A DNA stretch of 13,778 nt from Legionellaceae bacterium (GTDB taxonomy: Bacteria > Pseudomonadota > Gammaproteobacteria > Legionellales > Legionellaceae): contig CANISA010000013.1 of the NCBI GenBank assembly GCA_947470005.1, positions 1 to 13,778 of the forward strand. Reading direction: 5' to 3'. Position 1 is the stretch's first letter. The number at the start of each line of letters is the position of its first letter. The notes under the pieces were generated by a model, which did not search any database, was not told the DNA's origin, and saw only the letters and a list, made by a program, of their open reading frames with translations. Shown in pieces: positions 7,089 through 13,778 of the stretch. A program made the position numbers and the translations under genes.

Positions 7089-8360
7089 TCACTGTTTCTG
7101 CAATACCCCATAAAAAAAGCCATCCATGTTGGATTCTCCGGGTAAAATTTGCCAGCCATGGCCTGTTTTTTTGCCCCATGCGTGTGTTTTTGGACACGGT
7201 GTGCAATCACTATGCCTTGCCACAAAGCCTGCCAGTTGTTGTTCATTTTCTTCTGGCATCACCGAGCAGGTCGCATAAACCAGGAACCCGCCGGGGGTGA
7301 GTAATGGCCAGAGGGCCTCTAAGAGATCATATTGCACCGCGGTAATTGCGCTGATTTCGTCTTCCGTGCGCAGGCATTTAATGTCCGGGTGGCGCCTGAT
7401 AACGCCCGTGGCGGAGCAGGGTGCGTCGAGTAAAATGCGGTCAAAAGGCACGCCGTCCCACCAGTCATTGGGGGCCAGTGCGTCGCCTGCAAGCAACGTG
7501 GCTTTCAAGTGCAACCTGTTTAAATTATCACGCACGCGCGACAAACGTCTGGGGTCAATGTCTAGGGCCACGCAGGCACTGAGATTCGGTTCGGTTTCTA
7601 AGATGTGGCAGGTTTTTCCGCCGGGGGCACTGCAGGCATCCAAAACACGGAGTCCGGGTTTTAAAGCAAGCAGCGTGGGAGCTAATTGAGCGGCCTCGTC
7701 TTGTACCGCAAGCCGACCCTCAGCAAACCCCGGGAGGACGTGCACATCGCATGGTGTGCTTAACGTCATCCCATGCGTGGCATGGTGGTGGAGTGCTGCG
7801 TCCAAGCCCGCTTGGTTTAACTCAGCCAGGTAGGCGCTTGCTGTGGTGCTCTGAGCGTTCACCCGTAGACTCATCGGAGGATGAAGGTCATTGGCGTTTA
7901 GAATAGCTTGCCAATCAAGCGGCCAGGCGTATTGCATGCGTTTGACAAACCAGGTGGGATGGCCGTAAATAAAGGCTGTATTTTGCTCAAGTCGTTCAAT
8001 GATTTCTGCGCGTTCACGGCAATAACGTCGGAGCACCGCATTGACCAATCCTTTTGCCCAGGCCGTGTGTTTCGGTGCAACCAAGGTCACGGTTTCTTTG
8101 ACTACGGCGTAGTCTGCAAGACCTAAATAATGCAGTTGGTAAAGTCCCATTAAGAGGCTAAGCCAGATCTCTAATCCTTTGGGTTTTTTAGTCAATAAGG
8201 CATGCGCTAACGCGTCGAGACGAAAATAATGTCGACACACACCAAAGCACAGCTCGCGTGAAAAAGGAGAGAGAGGCCCGGTTAGATGAGACAGCGGTGT
8301 ATTGTGTTTAAACACGGTAACCAAGGCATCGAGGGCCTGTTGTCGTTCACTTTTTTTCAT
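7089..8360 (-). CDS. rsmB: 16S rRNA (cytosine-967-C5)-methyltransferase RsmB
   Basis: RsmB (Fmu/Sun) methylates C967 of 16S rRNA using S-adenosylmethionine. At 423 residues it matches the family length. The N-terminal NusB-like RNA-binding helical domain covers roughly residues 1-140. The methyltransferase domain holds the SAM-binding loop DACSAPGGKT (around C243), motif IV LLDAPCSATGVIRRHPD (C315) and motif VI YATCSVMPEENE (C365, the expected nucleophile). The frame is open for 77 more codons upstream, but that region lies within fmt and reads as Arg/His-rich shadow sequence; the ATG at 8360 overlaps the fmt stop as ATGA and begins with the family-typical MKKSERQQALDAL. It is the last gene of the def-fmt-rsmB unit, so translation is probably coupled to fmt. 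Confidence 0.96.
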   Translation of the reverse strand: MKKSERQQALDALVTVFKHNTPLSHLTGPLSPFSRELCFGVCRHYFRLDALAHALLTKKPKGLEIWLSLLMGLYQLHYLGLADYAVVKETVTLVAPKHTAWAKGLVNAVLRRYCRERAEIIERLEQNTAFIYGHPTWFVKRMQYAWPLDWQAILNANDLHPPMSLRVNAQSTTASAYLAELNQAGLDAALHHHATHGMTLSTPCDVHVLPGFAEGRLAVQDEAAQLAPTLLALKPGLRVLDACSAPGGKTCHILETEPNLSACVALDIDPRRLSRVRDNLNRLHLKATLLAGDALAPNDWWDGVPFDRILLDAPCSATGVIRRHPDIKCLRTEDEISAITAVQYDLLEALWPLLTPGGFLVYATCSVMPEENEQQLAGFVARHSDCTPCPKTHAWGKKTGHGWQILPGESNMDGFFYGVLQKQ

Positions 8361-9301
8361 AAAAGAACCACGCCAACGTCGATTTGTCTTCGTCCTGCGT
8401 GTAACCAATCGGCAACCGGCATGGCACGTGCTCCTGGATATTGTATGGTTTCTAGCAGCAACGTGCCGTCTCCAGTCGCTACGGCAATGCCTGCAGATTC
8501 GATGGAGAGGATGGTTCCTGGCGGCGCGGGTTTCATGCCCTGGATAATACGCGCTTGGTGAACGCGAATGGCTGTGTCGTTGTGTTGACACGTCGCAATG
8601 GGCCAGGGATTAAAGGCGCGAATGTGTTGATCAAGGATGATTGCAGTGTGTTGCCAGTTGATGCGCGCGTCGTCTTTGTTAATTTTTGGCGCGTAGGTGG
8701 CTTTCGCGTTGTCTTGTGGTACTGGCGTGGCATGTTGGGCCGCGAGCGCATCCAGGGTGTTAAGCAACAGCTCAGGCGCTAAACGCGCGAGGGTATCGTG
8801 CAGACTTTGTGCGGTATCGTTGGATGCGATGGGTGTTGTCCGTTGAGCGAGGATAGCACCTGTGTCCATGCCACGGTCCATTTGCATGAGGGTGATGCCC
8901 GTCTCGGCGTCGCCATGGAATAAGGCCTGTTGGATGGGCGATGCACCTCGCCAACGCGGAAGAAGTGAGGCGTGAACGTTGATGCATCCTAATCGGGGTA
9001 GTGTTAAAACGGCCTGCGGCAACAGTAACCCGTAGGCAATGACAATCAAGACGTCAAGCTCGAGAGCGGCTAAGGTGTGTTGCGTGAGTTCGTCTTTAAA
9101 ATTCAACGGCTGGTGAATGGGGAGATCGTGTGCCTCGCCCCAGGTTTTGACGGCGGATGCTTGCATTTTTCGTCCGCGTCCAGCAGGTCTGTCCGGCTGA
9201 GTGTAGATGGCTTTTAAATGGTGTTTGGAGGCAAGCAATGCATCGAGACAAGGCAACCCAAACGCAGGCGTTCCTGCAAAGGCAATCGTTAGTGTGGTCA
9301 T
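8357..9301 (-). CDS. fmt: Methionyl-tRNA formyltransferase
   Basis: Fmt transfers a formyl group from 10-formyltetrahydrofolate to initiator Met-tRNA. The 314-residue protein begins with the Rossmann-like formyltransferase domain (TIAFAGTPAFGLPCLDAL, then QPDRPAGRGRKMQASAVK). The catalytic set is visible: N108 and H110 in INVHASLLPRWRGASPIQQA and D146 in MDRGMDTGAI, matching E. coli N106/H108/D144 with a two-residue shift. The C-terminal OB-fold tRNA-binding domain follows from about residue 207 (TYAPKINKDDARINW ... RAFNPWPIA). The ATG overlaps the def stop by four bases (ATGA), and the stop overlaps the rsmB start the same way. The enzyme is functionally paired with peptide deformylase, encoded just upstream. 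Confidence 0.97.
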   Translation of the reverse strand: MTTLTIAFAGTPAFGLPCLDALLASKHHLKAIYTQPDRPAGRGRKMQASAVKTWGEAHDLPIHQPLNFKDELTQHTLAALELDVLIVIAYGLLLPQAVLTLPRLGCINVHASLLPRWRGASPIQQALFHGDAETGITLMQMDRGMDTGAILAQRTTPIASNDTAQSLHDTLARLAPELLLNTLDALAAQHATPVPQDNAKATYAPKINKDDARINWQHTAIILDQHIRAFNPWPIATCQHNDTAIRVHQARIIQGMKPAPPGTILSIESAGIAVATGDGTLLLETIQYPGARAMPVADWLHAGRRQIDVGVVLL

Positions 9302-9810
9302 AAGGGACGGGCTTTGTGGCGTTTAAATTTCATTAGTTTTTTTCGTACCATGGCTTGTTTTAAAGGGGATAGTCGATCGACAAATAATTTGCCATTGAGG
9401 TGGTCTATCTCGTGTTGAAAACACTCGCCAAGGAGACCGTCTGCGGACATTTCAAATACTTTTCCGAAACGATCGAGCGCACGAATGGTGACGTTGTTAG
9501 CACGAATAACGGTGTCGTAGGCCCCTGGAACGGACAAACAACCCTCCATGTATTCCATTTCGCCCTCAGATGCAATTATTTCAGGGTTAACAAGAACCAG
9601 TTGCTCTGCTTTGTCATCGCTAGCATCGACCACCGATAAACGCACATTAATGCCGATTTGTGGTGCCGCAAGCCCTACCCCTTTGGCGTGATACATGGTC
9701 TCAAACATGTCATCGATGAGTGATTGTAATTTATCATCAAAGACATCAACAGGGGCATTCACTTGCCTTAGGCGTGGATCAGGCAGGTAAATAATTTTTC
9801 GTATGGCCAT
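9298..9810 (-). CDS. def: Peptide deformylase
   Basis: Def removes the formyl group from the N-terminus of nascent proteins at the ribosome. The 170-residue product has all three metal-site motifs of the bacterial class: GVGLAAPQIG (45-53), EGCLSVP (89-95, metal ligand C91) and CFQHEIDHLNG (130-140, ligands H133 and H137 with catalytic E134). These align one for one with E. coli C90, H132, E133 and H136. The basic C-terminal helix (QAMVRKKLMKFKRHKARPL) is the usual ribosome-binding tail. The start is the only suitable ATG; its ribosome site is weak. It is the first gene of def-fmt-rsmB, behind a 17-spaced promoter, and divergent from dprA. Confidence 0.97.
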   Translation of the reverse strand: MAIRKIIYLPDPRLRQVNAPVDVFDDKLQSLIDDMFETMYHAKGVGLAAPQIGINVRLSVVDASDDKAEQLVLVNPEIIASEGEMEYMEGCLSVPGAYDTVIRANNVTIRALDRFGKVFEMSADGLLGECFQHEIDHLNGKLFVDRLSPLKQAMVRKKLMKFKRHKARPL

Positions 9811-9843
9811 GAGTTATCTAGTTCATCGGAATAAAGACGTGCT

Positions 9844-9872
9844 ATTATGGCCAATAGCATGTTATCCCGCAA
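9844..9872 (-). promoter_or_regulatory. Sigma70-type promoter for def-fmt-rsmB
   Basis: On the minus strand TTGCGG (9872-9867) and CATAAT (9849-9844) are separated by 17 bases. Transcription would begin near 9837, about 27 bases before the def ATG. The -35 element is embedded in an inverted repeat (9864-9877). Confidence 0.6.
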
Positions 9873-9877
9873 GGGAT
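9864..9877. repeat. Small perfect inverted repeat overlapping the def promoter -35
   Basis: ATCCC and GGGAT flank GCAA, giving a perfect five-base-pair hairpin with a GNRA-type tetraloop, three bases before a run of six T residues (9881-9886). It covers the -35 element of the def promoter. It could be a short operator, or a weak plus-strand terminator-like hairpin in the dprA leader; chance is also possible at this length. Confidence 0.4.
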
Positions 9878-9922
9878 CTGTTTTTTCTTACCTAACGATG
9901 CAATGGATGATGTCGTAACCTC

Positions 9923-10999
9923 ATGAACAACACACACTGCCTTCTTGCGTTAAATCGCATGAGTATGGTCGGGCCGCGTACCGTCAGTAAATTGCTGAGG
10001 CGTTGGCCTGAACTCGATGAATTATTTCGCCTTTCTTCCGATGAGCGGATACGAGCTGGCTTGACGCCGCGTCTCGCACGAGCGCTAGCCACGGTGGATC
10101 AACACGGAATTGAAGCGGATTGGCGATGGCAGGAAGGGGGCAACCGGTCGTTATTGACTTGGTTTGATCCTGCTTATCCGTCGTTATTAAAAGAAATCCA
10201 CGACCCTCCTCCCGTGCTTTACGCACAAGGGTTGCTTGATTGTTTTTTACAGCCCATGCTGTCAATGGTCGGTACACGTAATCCGTCAATCAGTGGCAGT
10301 GAAACAGCGCGGCAACTTGCCTTTGAGCTTGCAACACACGGGTTAACTATTGTTAGTGGATTAGCCCGGGGAATTGATGCGGAGGCGCACCAGGGTGCCT
10401 TAACGGCACGAGGGAAAACGATTGCGGTGATGGGGACGGGAATTGATTGCATTTATCCGCGGCAGCATGCGAAACTAGCCGACAAGATTACGCAAAGTGG
10501 GCTCATCTTAAGTGAGTTTCCTTTAAAAAGTCCACCGACTGCTGGACATTTCCCACGCAGAAATCGTATAATAAGTGGCCTATCATTAGCCACACTGGTA
10601 GTTGAGGCGGCAATTAGGAGTGGTTCGCTCCTGACTGCGCGTTTGGCCTTGGAACAAAATCGTGATGTTTTGGCGATTCCGGGCTCTATTCACAACCCGC
10701 AGGTGATGGGGTGTCATCGTCTCCTGCAGCAAGGGGCGACGTTGGTCACGTCAGCACGGGATGTGCTGGAAGAAATCCAAATGGGATGGGGTGATAAGCG
10801 GAAGAAAGAAGAGATTATTTCTCTTTCGGGTGACTCTGGGCGTTTAGTCCAATGCATGGGTTATGAGTTGACCACGGTGGACCAATTAGTTGTGCGAAGC
10901 GGTTTGCCTGTGGAAGACGTCGTTTGTGATTTGGCCGAACTAGAATTAGAGGGCATTGTTCAAGCGATGCCTGGAGGCTATATGAGGTGTACATTATGA
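9923..10999 (+). CDS. dprA: DNA-processing protein DprA (Smf)
   Basis: DprA binds incoming single-stranded DNA in the cytoplasm and loads RecA during natural transformation. The 358-residue protein has an N-terminal helical domain (1-75), then the Rossmann-type DprA domain with the family signatures MVGTRNPS (115-122), SGLARGIDAEAHQGAL (145-160), GTGID..YP (171-179), SEFP ... FPRRNRIISGLS (197-221) and VVEAAIRSGSLLTARLA (226-242). A C-terminal winged-helix DML1-like domain follows (VDQLVVRSGLPVEDVV ... LELEGIVQAMPGGYMR). The start matches the family head, though its ribosome site is poor. It is divergent from def and overlaps smg by ATGA. Together with pilC/pilD in the same window it would fit a transformation-capable organism, but DprA is widespread and competence is not shown. 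Confidence 0.96.
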   Translation: MNNTHCLLALNRMSMVGPRTVSKLLRRWPELDELFRLSSDERIRAGLTPRLARALATVDQHGIEADWRWQEGGNRSLLTWFDPAYPSLLKEIHDPPPVLYAQGLLDCFLQPMLSMVGTRNPSISGSETARQLAFELATHGLTIVSGLARGIDAEAHQGALTARGKTIAVMGTGIDCIYPRQHAKLADKITQSGLILSEFPLKSPPTAGHFPRRNRIISGLSLATLVVEAAIRSGSLLTARLALEQNRDVLAIPGSIHNPQVMGCHRLLQQGATLVTSARDVLEEIQMGWGDKRKKEEIISLSGDSGRLVQCMGYELTTVDQLVVRSGLPVEDVVCDLAELELEGIVQAMPGGYMRCTL

Positions 11000-11454
11000 A
11001 AGATAGCTTATTTGATCTGTTGTTGGATTTGTTTGAAAAAACAATCACGCAATTAAAAGAGTCCTACCCTTTAGCACTGGCGAGTGATGCGGATGTTGAC
11101 GAACCGTCTGAACCCCAAAGCTTGTCACCTTTAGGGAAGAAAGCAACGGTTCATATGGCGTTGATTAAGTCAGCGAGTACTGGTTCTTTTCGTGTGTTGA
11201 CGCCGGATGAACGGATGAGACTAACCAAAGCAAGTTATCAGTTTTTAGAGCGATTGAGTGCATGGGGAATCATTTCAGCGGATGCCATGGAGTTGATTCT
11301 TAATCGATTGATGTTTTCTGAGTCACGATTTGTTCAATTGCATGAAACGAAATGGACCATTCGTAACACACTGGCGGCGACGATTGACGCGGAGCAACTT
11401 GCTTTTCTTGATTTGGTGCTGTATCAAAAAGAAAACGGACTTGCGTCGAATTAA
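10996..11454 (+). CDS. smg: Smg family protein (DUF494)
   Basis: Smg is a conserved proteobacterial protein of unknown molecular role, encoded next to dprA in E. coli. The 152-residue product has the family head (MKDSLFDLLLDLFEK, against MFDVLMYLFE in E. coli), a variable acidic linker (about residues 27-45), and the family core RVLTPDERMRLTKASYQFLERL with MELILNRLMF and KWTIRNTLA near the C-terminus. An ATG three codons upstream (10987) is possible, but the ATG at 10996 overlaps the dprA stop as ATGA, with GAGGTG upstream, which favours coupling from that site. The core is more divergent from E. coli than its neighbours are, yet order and length agree. topA follows after 36 bases. Confidence 0.88.
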   Translation: MKDSLFDLLLDLFEKTITQLKESYPLALASDADVDEPSEPQSLSPLGKKATVHMALIKSASTGSFRVLTPDERMRLTKASYQFLERLSAWGIISADAMELILNRLMFSESRFVQLHETKWTIRNTLAATIDAEQLAFLDLVLYQKENGLASN

Positions 11455-11478
11455 GCATAAAAAATCAAGCATAAAAAA
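11453..11478 (+). repeat. Two exact 12-base direct repeats between smg and topA
   Basis: AAGCATAAAAAA occurs twice (11453-11464 and 11467-11478) at a 14-base period. The first copy begins on the last bases of the smg stop codon; the second runs into the AAGG that serves as the topA ribosome site. Each copy holds a CATAAA, which resembles a -10 element, but no fitting -35 was found. Confidence 0.75.
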
Positions 11479-11490
11479 GGCTAATCTCGA

Positions 11491-13764
11491 ATGAGTAAGT
11501 ACCTCGTTATCGTGGAATCGCCCGCAAAGGCAAAAACCATTCAAAAATACCTCGGCGATGATTACGACGTATTGGCTTCTTATGGGCATGTACGTGATTT
11601 GCCCGCTAAAAAGGGATCTGTTGATCCCGGGCAGGGCTTTGCGATGACGTATAGCGTGATTGAGCGCAACGCACGTCACGTAGAGCTCATTGCGAAAGCA
11701 CTGAAAAAATCCGAAGCGCTGCTTCTCGCGACTGACCCTGATCGTGAAGGCGAGGCCATTTCTTGGCATGTTTATGAACTGATGAAAGAACGGAAGCTGC
11801 TTGAAGGAAAAACAGTTCAACGTATTTTTTTCAATGAAATTACGAAGTCAGCGATTCAAGAAGCCATCAGTAATCCGCGCGATATTGCGATGGATTTGGT
11901 CAATGCGCAGCAGGCAAGGCGCGCGCTGGATTATTTGGTTGGGTTTAATTTATCTCCTCTTCTTTGGAAAAAAATTCGTCGAGGCCTGTCCGCAGGGCGC
12001 GTTCAAAGTCCCGCATTACGTTTGATTGTGGAGCGTGAGGAAGAAATTGAGCGTTTTATTGCACAAGAATACTGGCGGCTTCTCGCGCAGTGCGAGCACA
12101 ATGGCGTCTCGTTTGAGGCACGCTTAACGCATTATCATCAAGAAAAACAGCAGCAATTTACCATTACTCAGGGCACGGACGCGCATGCAATGAGAGAGGC
12201 CTTGTTGCTCGACACCCAGGGTTTACTTCGCGTGGAGCTTGTTGAAAAGAAACAGCGAAAACGTCAACCCGCAGCACCTTTTATTACGTCAACACTGCAG
12301 CAAGAGTCGGCCCGAAAATTAGGTTTCACCGCACGAAAAACCATGATGGTCGCTCAGCAATTGTATGAAGGGATAGATATAGGTTCAGGCACCATGGGTT
12401 TAATCAGCTACATGCGGACGGACTCGGTTCATTTATCTTCTGAGGCAATTGACGACATCAGGGCGTACATTGGTGAGCGGTTTGGTGAAGAGCATCGGCC
12501 TAAAGATGCGCGAACTTATAAAACAAAATCTAAAAATGCTCAAGAGGCACATGAGGCGATTCGGCCTACGTCGATTAGACGCACGCCGGAGATGGTCCAA
12601 GCCGCGTTAACACCCGATCAAATGAAACTGTATAGCCTGATCTGGAAGCGTACCTTAGCTTCTCAGATGACCGACGCGTTGGTCGACACGGTAGCGGTTG
12701 ATTTTCAGGGTGGAGAAGGCAATCGCTTTCGAGCGAATGGTTCAACCATCGCTTTTCCAGGTTTTCTTTCTGTGTATGAAGAAGGCCAAGATGATTCGAA
12801 AGAAGAGGATCAGCGAGAGGCGAGACTGCCCGCTTTTGTTGTTGGTGAAGAGGTCACGCTTCAGGAGCTGTCTGCCAATCAACATTTTACAGAGCCACCA
12901 CCGAGGTACTCTGAAGCGTCGTTGGTGAAAGCGTTGGAAGAATTTGACATTGGACGACCGTCCACGTATGCGTCAATTATTCATACGTTACAGCAACGTG
13001 AGTACGTTGTTGTGGATAAAAAACGTTTTTTACCGACGGATGTGGGGCGCATCGTGAGCCGGTTTTTAACCAATTATTTTACGAAATATGTGGACTATCA
13101 ATTTACTGCTCAACTTGAAGACACACTGGATGCTGTTGCGCGTGGCGAAAAAGAATGGGTTCCTGTTTTAGAAGAATTTTGGCAGCCCTTTATTCAACAA
13201 GTTCAAACCATCGATGAGCAAGTTCAACGAAAAGACGTGACGACGGAAGCATTGGATGAGTTGTGTCCTAAGTGTGAAAAACCGTTATCCATTCGTCTAG
13301 GCAAACGCGGTCGATTTATTGGCTGTTCAGGCTACCCAGAGTGTGATTACACACAAGATCTTGGGGTGGTGGGTGAGGCGTCAGAGCCGCAGGTGGTTGA
13401 AGGCAGGGCGTGTCCGGAGTGCACCAGCGCGTTGCACATAAAGACCGGGCGTTATGGTCGGTTTATAGGATGCAGCAGTTACCCGGACTGTAAGTTTATC
13501 GAGCCGCTTGAAAAACCAGCGGACACGGGTGTTGCGTGTCCTAAGTGCCATGAGGCGAGCATTTTAAAACGCAAGTCGCGTAAAGGAAAAATATTCTATT
13601 CGTGCGCAAGGTACCCAAGCTGCGATTATGCGCTGTGGAACGAGCCCGTCGCGCAACCTTGCCCGCAGTGTGCTTGGCCGTTGCTGACCATCAAAGAAAC
13701 CAAACGCTCGGGCCGACAAACCCTTTGCCCGCAAGAGGGGTGTGGTTATATCGCTTCGGAGTAG
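11491..13764 (+). CDS. topA: DNA topoisomerase I (type IA) with four C-terminal zinc ribbons
   Basis: TopA relaxes negative supercoils by cutting and passing a single strand. The 757-residue protein begins with the Toprim domain (YLVIVESPAKAKTIQKYLG at residues 4-22; acidic metal site DPDREGE at 82-88). The cleavage domain follows, with the strand-joining Tyr307 in GLISYMRTDS (E. coli Y319) and the GRPSTYASII segment (485-494 region). Four C4 zinc ribbons make up the C-terminus, starting at C592, C641, C683 and C724; each of the first three reads CPxC followed by an FIGC/FYSC...YPxC pattern, and the fourth has a longer CPQEGC end. The protein stops right after ribbon four and lacks the extra C-terminal ribbons of the longer E. 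coli enzyme (865 residues). The ATG is preceded by AAGG at slightly long spacing. It lies downstream of dprA-smg in the same direction. Confidence 0.97.
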   Translation: MSKYLVIVESPAKAKTIQKYLGDDYDVLASYGHVRDLPAKKGSVDPGQGFAMTYSVIERNARHVELIAKALKKSEALLLATDPDREGEAISWHVYELMKERKLLEGKTVQRIFFNEITKSAIQEAISNPRDIAMDLVNAQQARRALDYLVGFNLSPLLWKKIRRGLSAGRVQSPALRLIVEREEEIERFIAQEYWRLLAQCEHNGVSFEARLTHYHQEKQQQFTITQGTDAHAMREALLLDTQGLLRVELVEKKQRKRQPAAPFITSTLQQESARKLGFTARKTMMVAQQLYEGIDIGSGTMGLISYMRTDSVHLSSEAIDDIRAYIGERFGEEHRPKDARTYKTKSKNAQEAHEAIRPTSIRRTPEMVQAALTPDQMKLYSLIWKRTLASQMTDALVDTVAVDFQGGEGNRFRANGSTIAFPGFLSVYEEGQDDSKEEDQREARLPAFVVGEEVTLQELSANQHFTEPPPRYSEASLVKALEEFDIGRPSTYASIIHTLQQREYVVVDKKRFLPTDVGRIVSRFLTNYFTKYVDYQFTAQLEDTLDAVARGEKEWVPVLEEFWQPFIQQVQTIDEQVQRKDVTTEALDELCPKCEKPLSIRLGKRGRFIGCSGYPECDYTQDLGVVGEASEPQVVEGRACPECTSALHIKTGRYGRFIGCSSYPDCKFIEPLEKPADTGVACPKCHEASILKRKSRKGKIFYSCARYPSCDYALWNEPVAQPCPQCAWPLLTIKETKRSGRQTLCPQEGCGYIASE

Positions 13765-13778
13765 TTATAGGTAAAAAG

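Noticed and set aside
6806..7246. A 146-codon minus-strand frame across the small exported protein gene and the end of rsmB.
   Set aside because: It crosses the terminator, overlaps two better-supported genes and shows no family motif.
8361..8591. A 77-codon upstream extension of rsmB.
   Set aside because: It lies wholly inside fmt, is Arg/His-rich like a shadow frame, and the ATG at 8360 gives the normal RsmB head with an ATGA overlap.
11323..11820. A 165-codon minus-strand frame opposite the end of smg and the start of topA.
   Set aside because: It is antisense to the Toprim domain of topA, whose motifs are unmistakable, and has no recognisable motif of its own.

Overview
The window reads as a chromosomal segment of a gammaproteobacterium, most likely from the Legionellales (Legionella/Coxiella relatives). 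That placement is an inference. It rests on the def-fmt-rsmB / dprA-smg block known from gammaproteobacteria, a cN-II type HAD 5'-nucleotidase of the kind known from Legionella, and a large alpha/beta-hydrolase-like protein reminiscent of Dot/Icm-substrate families. No rRNA, tRNA, insertion sequence, CRISPR array or phage gene was seen. Coding density is very high, and no stretch longer than about 120 bases lacks a gene.

Left half, minus strand (1-6143): reading in the direction of transcription, a strong sigma70-type promoter (TTGACT-17-TATAGT) drives gltA (citrate synthase). It is followed with little or no spacing by pilC (inner-membrane platform of the type IV pilus; probable TTG start), pilD (prepilin peptidase), the in-frame-deleted remnant of an EamA/DMT transporter, a HAD purine 5'-nucleotidase, and a large protein that runs off the left edge. 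That last protein combines an alpha/beta-hydrolase-like region with a glycine-rich SGGGGH loop resembling GT-B glycosyltransferases. No terminator was seen between these genes, so they may be partly co-transcribed.

Centre, plus strand (6247-7076): two small exported proteins of unknown function, one with six cysteines and one a short Ala/Gly/Lys-rich repeat protein, closed by a clear intrinsic terminator.

Right half (7089-13764): a divergent housekeeping block. On the minus strand def, fmt and rsmB are chained by ATGA stop-start overlaps behind a TTGCGG-17-CATAAT promoter. They cover peptide deformylation, Met-tRNA formylation and 16S rRNA m5C967 methylation, that is, the formyl-Met cycle plus ribosome modification. 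On the plus strand dprA and smg overlap by ATGA, followed by topA. This mirrors the E. coli rsmB-fmt-def / dprA-smg-yrdD order, with full-length topA where E. coli carries the zinc-ribbon fragment yrdD.

Most genes are ordinary. The parts worth a second look are the left-edge hydrolase/GT-like protein with an apparently missing nucleophile serine, the decayed transporter, the two small secreted proteins, and small repeats at two promoter or leader sites.
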